A stretch of 27,049 nucleotides of DNA from DATEFF01 sp964586395. GTDB lineage: Bacteria > Patescibacteriota > Saccharimonadia > Saccharimonadales > EFPC-124. Positions within the stretch are counted from its first letter, which is position 1; every line of letters begins with the position of its first letter. Position numbers and translations under genes: made by a program. Below the pieces are notes generated by a model, which ran no database searches, was not told the origin of the DNA, and saw only the letters and a program-made list of their open reading frames with translations. The stretch spans positions 1 through 27,049 of the forward strand of contig CAZPGP010000011.1 of NCBI GenBank assembly GCA_964586395.1, read 5' to 3'. Below, one piece after another: positions 6,247-12,004 of the stretch.

Positions 6247-7110
6247 ATGGGTAAAATCAATAGTTTCTTAACAGATCAAATAGCGTATACTCAGGGTACT
6301 AAAAGTATTGCTAATATGCCTAAAAGGTTATGGTTATACGGAAATCTTCCGCCCCAGAGGCTCCCCACCGTCGCAATCGTCGGCACGCGCAAGCCCACCC
6401 CGTATGGCAGGGAGGTGACGTACCAGCTGAGTTATGAACTCGCTAAACGAGGAATCGTCGTTATAAGCGGCCTCGCACTTGGGGTGGACGGTATAGCTCA
6501 CCAGGCAGCCCTAGAGGCAAGAGGCACAACCATTGCCGTGCTGCCCACGCCGCTGGAGTCGATCCACCCGCAGACGCATCGCCAACTTGCCGAGCGCATG
6601 GTACAAAGCGGTGGAGCGCTCCTCAGTGAATACTGTGCGGACGACCGAGTATTCAAGATGAACTTTGTGGCGCGTAACCGTATCGTTACCGCCCTCAGCG
6701 ACGCCGTTCTTATTACCGAAGCGGCAGCTCGCAGCGGCACAATCTCCACCGCCAACTTCGCGCTCGAACAAGGGAAGCCGGTCATGGTTGTTCCCGGCAA
6801 CATCAATAGTCCGATGAGCGCGGCTTGCAATCAACTCCTCAAAGTCGGCGCGACACCCGTCACAGGCGTTGACGATATCCTCCAGGAGCTTGGACTCACG
6901 GGCAGGAACCGTCAGCCCAAGCTCCCTCTCGGCGAAACACGCGAAGAAGACACCCTAATAAGGCTCCTCAATTCTGGGGTCAGAGAGGGCGAAGAGCTCC
7001 ACGCAAAAAGCGGCCTCTCAGCCGCGTCGTATAGTCAGGCAATGTCTATGCTCGAAATCGAAGGAAAAATCAAAGCTCTCGGATCCAATCGCTGGACAAT
7101 CAAGGGTTGA
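6247..7110 (+). CDS. dprA: DNA-processing protein DprA (Smf)
   Basis: 287 aa. The Rossmann-like DprA domain runs from about residue 35 (VAIVGTRKPTPYG) through VVISGLALGVDGIAHQAAL and LLSEY to VMVVPGN. A C-terminal winged helix (about 225-285, TREEDTLIRLLNSG) ends the protein. DprA binds incoming single-stranded DNA and loads RecA during natural transformation. The first in-frame start after an upstream TAG is ATG 6247, and the N-terminal segment before the Rossmann fold supports it. The region just upstream is very AT-rich (TATATT directly before the ATG) with no ribosome site. Its own promoter cannot be separated from that of the divergent ncRNA. Confidence 0.95.
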   Translation: MGKINSFLTDQIAYTQGTKSIANMPKRLWLYGNLPPQRLPTVAIVGTRKPTPYGREVTYQLSYELAKRGIVVISGLALGVDGIAHQAALEARGTTIAVLPTPLESIHPQTHRQLAERMVQSGGALLSEYCADDRVFKMNFVARNRIVTALSDAVLITEAAARSGTISTANFALEQGKPVMVVPGNINSPMSAACNQLLKVGATPVTGVDDILQELGLTGRNRQPKLPLGETREEDTLIRLLNSGVREGEELHAKSGLSAASYSQAMSMLEIEGKIKALGSNRWTIKG

Positions 7111-7167
7111 TGAGCCTGCCGGCCACCACCTCCACAGCGGGAGGGGCGGCCAGCGGGCTGGCTCATC
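7109..7167. terminator. Long GC-rich hairpin between dprA and island gene E
   Basis: Outer stem GATGAGCC/GGCTCATC (7109-7116 with 7160-7167). The inner stem is GGCC plus CC and CCTCC, paired across a 5-nt loop at 7134-7138. It starts within the dprA stop codon and ends 3 nt before the stop of the convergent gene, so it can serve both transcripts. There is no T-run. Confidence 0.65.
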
Positions 7168-7170
7168 GAC

Positions 7171-7911
7171 TCATCGGTGCATGACTCGCAGGACCATGTC
7201 GCCGGTCGGCGTCGCCTCGAAGCGGATGCCCACCAGCTCCGGTCGAGCCTTGGCGACCAGCAGGTCGCGCATCTTCTCCGGCAGGTTGTCGAAGAAGGTG
7301 ATCAGTGTGGCATCCCGGGCCGCCGCCGTCCGGGTGTCGCCCTTGCGGGCAGGTGGCATGTGGGCGGTGTGGGTCGGCAGCAGGTCTTCGTTCGCACGCA
7401 TCCAGGCAGCGACCTGCTGGAGCTGAGCGAACGTGAGGTTGAACGCTCGCAGGCTGTACTCGTACAGCGTGCGCGAGTGCCAGGTCACGACCTCGACGAC
7501 TCGGTTGTCCCGGCCTGCCTTGAGTTCGATCCGGGTCACATGATCCCTGACGGTGGACAGCAACAGCGGCCGCCACGACAGAGGGAACTGCGCCAGGAAC
7601 TGGGCCAGTGGCGTGTACCGACTGGGGGTGTGGTAGGCGCTGATGGCGGCGCGTTCGCGACGTGCGAGCGCGTGGCCCTCGGCAGCCATCTGCTGGATGG
7701 CCTGCATCCGGGAGGTGGAGTGACCGATGTACGGCGCGAGCGTCACGACTCGCTGAACCAGCGAGATCTCTCCATTCGACAGCTGTGCGCCGAGCTTGAG
7801 CATCTCCTTGGGAGGAGCGGTGAAGGCGCCCACAAGCCCCTTCGCGACCACGGGCATGTCGCTCGTGACGCTTAGGTCAACAGTTTCGTGTCGTGCAGAT
7901 GCGGTAGTCAT
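7171..7911 (-). CDS. Protein of unknown function (island gene E)
   Basis: 246 aa, counting from ATG 7911. AAGGAAGTG lies at Shine-Dalgarno distance, whereas upstream in-frame codons (7989 and further) lack one. It is soluble by appearance, with long helical segments (LAQFLAQFPLSWRPLLLSTV; LTFAQLQQVAAWMRANEDLL) and a C-terminal patch ELVGIRFEATPTGDMVLRVM that looks like a beta hairpin. No family is recognised. It is the largest of the island ORFs and faces dprA. The promoter TTGACG-N17-TAAAGT (8053-8025) gives a leader of about 107 nt. A 9-bp direct repeat lies on both sides of the -10 box. Function is unknown. Confidence 0.6.
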   Translation of the reverse strand: MTTASARHETVDLSVTSDMPVVAKGLVGAFTAPPKEMLKLGAQLSNGEISLVQRVVTLAPYIGHSTSRMQAIQQMAAEGHALARRERAAISAYHTPSRYTPLAQFLAQFPLSWRPLLLSTVRDHVTRIELKAGRDNRVVEVVTWHSRTLYEYSLRAFNLTFAQLQQVAAWMRANEDLLPTHTAHMPPARKGDTRTAAARDATLITFFDNLPEKMRDLLVAKARPELVGIRFEATPTGDMVLRVMHR

Positions 7912-8007
7912 GGCGGGTTCACTTCCTTTGTGCGTAGCCCATGACGATGAGCGATGAGATGTTCGAACGTAGTGAAGTGGGCTCGGCATCGTTACCGGCC
8001 CTGTTCT

Positions 8008-8051
8008 CCTTGCGTCGTTGAGATACTTTACTCCGTATAGCACCTTGCGTC
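8008..8051 (-). promoter_or_regulatory. Direct repeats at the promoter of island gene E
   Basis: GACGCAAGG occurs twice on the - strand (8051-8043 and 8016-8008), 35 bp apart. One copy overlaps the -35 box and the other overlaps the predicted start, with the -10 box between. This is a plausible repressor site pair (inference). Confidence 0.4.
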
Positions 8052-8053
8052 AA
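8025..8053 (-). promoter_or_regulatory. Promoter of island gene E
   Basis: On the - strand: TTGACG (8053-8048), 17-bp spacer, TAAAGT (8030-8025). The start is predicted near 8018. Confidence 0.6.
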
Positions 8054-8073
8054 CCGTATGAATGAATGAGTAG

Positions 8074-8101
8074 TTGACAACCCCACTTGCATTTGTATAC
8101 A
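8074..8101 (+). promoter_or_regulatory. Upstream promoter of topA
   Basis: TTGACA at 8074-8079, 16-bp spacer, TATACA at 8096-8101. It would give a leader of about 95 nt. Confidence 0.55.
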
Positions 8102-8145
8102 CTCATCCGCTACCATGGTCAGTCGGACAGGACGGCAGAAGTTGT

Positions 8146-8173
8146 TTGACCATTCATACGTAAGCGATATAAC
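8146..8173 (+). promoter_or_regulatory. Proximal promoter of topA
   Basis: TTGACC at 8146-8151, 16-bp spacer, TATAAC at 8168-8173. It would start near 8180, leaving a leader of about 22 nt. A 10-bp sequence in its spacer (CATTCATACG, 8151-8160) is repeated inverted at 8055-8064. Confidence 0.5.
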
Positions 8174-8202
8174 CTAATAAGAACGCCAACCCACGGAAAT
8201 AC

Positions 8203-10506
8203 ATGAGCAAAAACCTAGTTATCGTCGAGTCACCAGCAAAAGCAAAGACCATCGCCAAATTCCTTGGGAAAGACTTTATCGTTAAGAGTAGCTTCGGCCA
8301 CATCCGCGACCTCCCCAAGAAGGGAATGAGCGTTGATATAGAGAACAACTTCACGCCAAGCTACGAGGTTAGCTCAGACAAGAAGAAAGTCGTGGCCGAA
8401 CTCAAGAAGGCCGCCAAGGAAGCCGAAATTATCTGGCTCGCAAGTGACCAGGACCGCGAAGGGGAGGCTATTGCTTGGCATTTGGCCGAGGTCCTCAAGC
8501 TCGACCCTAAGAAGACCAATCGCATTGTATTCCATGAAATTACCGAACCTGCCGTTAAGGCAGCCATCCAAGCCCCTGGCACCATCGACATCGCTCTCGT
8601 CGATGCACAGCAGGCGCGCCGTATTCTCGACCGCATTGTTGGTTACGAGCTCAGCCCTGTGCTCTGGAAGAAAGTTCGCACTGGCCTCAGCGCTGGCCGT
8701 GTCCAGTCAGTTGCCGTCCGCTTGATTGTTGAGCGCGAACGCGACATCGAGGAGTTCCAGACTACCGCAACATTTAAGGTAACTGCACAGTTCACCCTCC
8801 AAGATGGCACCGAGCTTAAGGCTGAGTGTCCGACCAAATTCGAAACCGAAGAAGCTGCCACGAAGCTTATCGAAGCCCTCCGCGACGAAACCGCGACAAT
8901 TAAGGATGTCAAGAAAACTCCTGGCACACGCAGCCCAGGCGCACCGTTCACAACCAGTACACTTCAGCAGGAAGCGTCACGTCGCCTCGGATACAGCCCG
9001 AAGCAAACCATGATGCTGGCCCAGCGCCTATACGAAAACGGTCACATCACCTACATGCGTACCGACTCCCTAAACCTCAGCAAACTCGCTATCGGCGCAA
9101 TGGCCGGCTACATCGAGAGTACCTACGGCAAGGAATATCACCAGTTCCGCACCTTCACCACCAAATCCGCTGGCGCGCAGGAGGCCCACGAAGCTATTCG
9201 CCCGACTCACGTCGAACGCCGTGACGCCGGTGATGACGCCCAACAGAAGAAACTCTATGACCTTATCTGGAAGCGCACCGTTAGCTCACAGATGGCGCCC
9301 GCAAAGGTAGAAAAGACCACCATTACCATTGGCCTCGAGAAAAACACTGAAGTCCTAGAAGCAAAGGGCGAGATCGTCACCTTTGCAGGCTTCCTGAAAG
9401 TCTGGGCCGAGAACAAGACTGGCGAGGAAGGCCTCCTGCCAGAGGTAAACAAGGGAGACATCCTCAACCTTATCAGCGCGCTCGCCGAGCAGACCTTTAG
9501 CCGTCCGCCAGCACGCTTCACAGAAGCCACGCTTGTCCGTCAGCTCGAAGAAATGGGTATTGGCCGACCAAGTACTTACGCCCCAACCATCAGCACCATC
9601 CAGGACCGCGGCTACGTCGAAAAGACAGAAGTCGAAGGCAAGGAGCGAAACGTCATCCGCGTCACACTCGACGCCGGCCAGATCGAGCGCGCTGAAACCA
9701 CGGAGATGACTGCGCCTGACCGCAACAAGCTCATCCCGACCAGCACTGGCAAGGTTGTGACTGACTTCCTTAGTAAGCACTTCGCCGACATAGTCAGCTA
9801 CGATTTCACCAAGGACGTCGAGGAAGAGTTCGACGATATCGCCGATGGCAAGATCACCTGGCAGAAAATGCTAGCTAAATTCTACGGACCATTCCACACG
9901 ACAGTCGAGAAGGCTGCGGACGTCTCCCGCGCAGAGGCCGCACAGGCCCGCCTGCTAGGCAACGACCCCAAGACCGGCAAGCCAGTTAGCGCACGCTTTG
10001 GCCGCTTTGGACCAATGGTTCAGATCGGTAACGTCGAGGACGAGGAAAAACCGAAGTTTGCTGGCATCACCAATGGCAAGACAGTCGACAACATCACGCT
10101 CGAGGAAGCACTCGTGCTCTTCAACCTTCCACGCAACCTTGGCCAGGACGACAAGGGCAACGATATTTTGGCTAACATCGGACGTTTTGGTCCATACGTC
10201 AAAATTGGCAGCAGCTACGTGTCTATTAAGGGACACGACCCGTACAGCATTGAGCTTGAGACCGCACTAGAGCTCATTAAAGAAGATGCCGCCAAGAAAG
10301 CCGCTCGCAACATCAAAGAGTTTGAAGGCACCGAAATCAAGGTCCTGAATGGCCGCTACGGCCCGTACATCACCGACGGCAAGAAGAATGCCAAGATTCC
10401 GAAGGACGTCGAGCCAGCTGATGTTACACTCGAACAAGCAACTGAACTTCTCGAGAAGGCACCTGCTGCCACTCGAGGTCGCCGCAAACCGACAAAGAAA
10501 AAATAG
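8203..10506 (+). CDS. topA: DNA topoisomerase I
   Basis: 767 aa, type IA topoisomerase. The Toprim domain has VIVESPAKAK with E9 and the acidic triad in SDQDREGE (D82, D84, E86). The catalytic tyrosine is Y284 in HITYMRTDS. The C-terminus carries repeats with the core GRFGP/GRYGP (near residues 600, 663 and 721) and a basic tail (RGRRKPTKKK). There is no CxxC pair, so the zinc ribbons of the E. coli enzyme are replaced. The enzyme relaxes negative supercoils. Two promoters precede it, and the ATG has only a weak GGA upstream. Transcription likely ends at the palindrome overlapping the stop codon. Confidence 0.97.
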   Translation: MSKNLVIVESPAKAKTIAKFLGKDFIVKSSFGHIRDLPKKGMSVDIENNFTPSYEVSSDKKKVVAELKKAAKEAEIIWLASDQDREGEAIAWHLAEVLKLDPKKTNRIVFHEITEPAVKAAIQAPGTIDIALVDAQQARRILDRIVGYELSPVLWKKVRTGLSAGRVQSVAVRLIVERERDIEEFQTTATFKVTAQFTLQDGTELKAECPTKFETEEAATKLIEALRDETATIKDVKKTPGTRSPGAPFTTSTLQQEASRRLGYSPKQTMMLAQRLYENGHITYMRTDSLNLSKLAIGAMAGYIESTYGKEYHQFRTFTTKSAGAQEAHEAIRPTHVERRDAGDDAQQKKLYDLIWKRTVSSQMAPAKVEKTTITIGLEKNTEVLEAKGEIVTFAGFLKVWAENKTGEEGLLPEVNKGDILNLISALAEQTFSRPPARFTEATLVRQLEEMGIGRPSTYAPTISTIQDRGYVEKTEVEGKERNVIRVTLDAGQIERAETTEMTAPDRNKLIPTSTGKVVTDFLSKHFADIVSYDFTKDVEEEFDDIADGKITWQKMLAKFYGPFHTTVEKAADVSRAEAAQARLLGNDPKTGKPVSARFGRFGPMVQIGNVEDEEKPKFAGITNGKTVDNITLEEALVLFNLPRNLGQDDKGNDILANIGRFGPYVKIGSSYVSIKGHDPYSIELETALELIKEDAAKKAARNIKEFEGTEIKVLNGRYGPYITDGKKNAKIPKDVEPADVTLEQATELLEKAPAATRGRRKPTKKK

Positions 10507-10520
10507 CTCGCGAGCTATTT
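10501..10520 (+). terminator. Palindromic hairpin at the topA stop
   Basis: A 20-bp perfect palindrome overlaps the TAG stop: an 8-bp stem around a CGCG loop, A-rich 5' and T-rich 3'. It is a plausible intrinsic terminator for topA. Confidence 0.6.
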
Positions 10521-10547
10521 GCATAGACGCGCAAAATATACTATAGT
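10519..10547 (+). promoter_or_regulatory. Promoter within topA-sigma4 intergenic region
   Basis: TTGCAT at 10519-10524, 17-bp spacer, TATAGT at 10542-10547. It follows directly on the topA terminator and predicts a start near 10554, more than 300 nt before the next ATG. Confidence 0.5.
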
Positions 10548-10553
10548 CAAACT

Positions 10554-10720
10554 CATACCTTTTAAGCACAAGCATCGTTCGTGCTACCATCCGCGCTCGC
10601 ACTGCGAAGGATCTGTGTAAAACCAAAGAGGTCGGACTCTCAATAATAATTTGTCAGCAGTCGCATGAATACGACCAAGTGCCTATATACCCGAAAAATG
10701 GGGGAGTAGGGCAGTGCAGC
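10554..10720 (+). ncRNA. Possible structured RNA or long 5' leader
   Basis: There is no ORF of note. Short hairpins can be drawn: AGCAC/GTGCT, ATCC with TCGC-ACT-GCGA inside and GGAT, and TGCC...CCC-gaaaaat-GGG...GGCA near 10681-10714. No clear terminator follows, so this may be a leader of the next gene rather than a free RNA. It could also be nothing more than spacer. Confidence 0.28.
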
Positions 10721-10783
10721 TATACAATATTCAGTTAACGATAAAAAGCACTATGGCACACTCTACAAATATGGTCTATTTCA

Positions 10784-10839
10784 TGCTATAATAAATACAG
10801 ACTAAACTGTTTGACATCAGTAAAAATTTGTTATATAGT
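10784..10839 (+). promoter_or_regulatory. Tandem promoters of the sigma4/HARE-HTH gene
   Basis: The first is an extended -10, TGCTATAAT (10784-10792), with a perfect TATAAT. The second is TTGACA at 10811-10816, 17-bp spacer, TATAGT at 10834-10839, one of the best sigma70 matches in the window. The second starts near 10846, so the upstream TTG at 10839 cannot be the start codon from this promoter. Confidence 0.7.
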
Positions 10840-10877
10840 TGAAAAATAACATGCAGGTAAAGGAAAGAAAACTTTCA

Positions 10878-11927
10878 ATGAGTGACGTAACCGATGCGCC
10901 AGCACTGGATATTAATAGTGCCGTCAAAGACATCCTGAGCACTATCGAGCGCGAACGAGAGCGCGAGATTATTGCACGCCGTTTCGGCCTTTACGATCGC
11001 AAGGAAACCCTCGAGCAAATCGGGGAACTCCTTGGCATTACCCGTGAGCGCGTGCGCCAGCTAGAGAAGGCGATTATGATTCGCCTGAAGATTGCTGCCG
11101 AAGACACGCTGCCACACATTGACCGCCTCGAGAAAGTTCTCGTCCGTAACCTGTACGACCTCGGCGGCATTGCCCGCGTTACAGAGCTGACAGCCCGTAC
11201 CGGCAGCGACAATGGTGACCGTGAGCGTGCTCACGTTGCCTTCATCGCCGAACTGGCCCCTCGCCTCGCCGTAGTGGAGGAGAACGACCTCTACCACCAC
11301 TCTGTCGGCCTCAAGGAACAGTACGACGAAAAGCAAATCAAGAAATTCGTCGACGAAATCGTCGGTACCATCAAAACTCACGGCCAGCCTCTGACCGCTG
11401 ATGAGCTGCACGAAAAGGTTAACCACAACCACCCCGACCACGTTCGCGCTCTGGCTAGCGTCAGCAAGAACTTGGCAAACCTTAAAGGCAAGTGGGGCCT
11501 GACCAAGTGGCCAACTGTCAACCCAAAGAACATTCGCGACAAGATCTACGTCATCCTGAGCGACCACGGCAAGCCACTGCACTTTAGCGACATTGCTAAA
11601 GCTATCAAGGACTCTGACTTCAAGCGCAAAGACGTAACCACCCAGGCTATCCACAACGAACTGATCAAAGATGGTCGCTTCGTACTGATCGGCCGCGGCA
11701 TTTACGCACTGAAGGAATGGGGCTTCCAGAAGGGAACCGTCGCCGACATCATCAGCGACATCCTGAAGAAGGAAGGTGGCCCACTGCACCGTGACGAGAT
11801 CGTCAAACGCGTGCTGAAGCACCGCCAAGTCAAAGAAACAACCATCCTGCTCAACCTGCAGGGCAAGTCTCGATTCAAGCGCGTTGCCAAGGCAACATAC
11901 ACCCTCGCCGAGCCAGAGGCCGCGTAG
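10878..11927 (+). CDS. Sigma-region-4 protein with HARE-HTH domains
   Basis: 349 aa from ATG 10878, chosen because AAAGGAAAG lies 10 nt upstream and the promoter start is near 10846. An in-frame ATG at 10851 is the alternative. Residues about 20-67 are a sigma70 region-4-like helix-turn-helix (ETLEQIGELLGITRERVRQLEKA), the part that contacts -35 DNA. No sigma region 2 is present, so it cannot melt a promoter alone. The C-terminal half has at least two repeats of the HARE-HTH (RpoE-delta/ASXL) type: HGKPLHFSDIAKAI ... RGIYAL and EGGPLHRDEIVKRV ... KATYTLAE. A likely role is an RNA-polymerase-associated regulator (inference). Its two strong promoters suggest high expression. Confidence 0.8.
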   Translation: MSDVTDAPALDINSAVKDILSTIEREREREIIARRFGLYDRKETLEQIGELLGITRERVRQLEKAIMIRLKIAAEDTLPHIDRLEKVLVRNLYDLGGIARVTELTARTGSDNGDRERAHVAFIAELAPRLAVVEENDLYHHSVGLKEQYDEKQIKKFVDEIVGTIKTHGQPLTADELHEKVNHNHPDHVRALASVSKNLANLKGKWGLTKWPTVNPKNIRDKIYVILSDHGKPLHFSDIAKAIKDSDFKRKDVTTQAIHNELIKDGRFVLIGRGIYALKEWGFQKGTVADIISDILKKEGGPLHRDEIVKRVLKHRQVKETTILLNLQGKSRFKRVAKATYTLAEPEAA

Positions 11928-12004
11928 TCTAGCACAACCGATGGTAAGCGCAAACGCTTTGATTGCGCTACAGGGCAAAGTGCGAGACAATATTTACTAG
12001 TGAT

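Noticed and set aside
7912..8043. N-terminal extension of island gene E
   Set aside because: No ribosome site precedes the upstream starts, and the extension covers the promoter (8025-8053). ATG 7911 has AAGGAAGTG.
10839..10877. TTG start for the sigma4/HARE-HTH protein at 10839
   Set aside because: The codon overlaps the -10 box of the best promoter. ATG 10878 has a proper ribosome site.
11061..11990. 309-codon - strand ORF opposite the sigma4-like gene
   Set aside because: It is fully antisense to a gene with clear domains and has no ribosome site or known motif. It arises from biased codon use.
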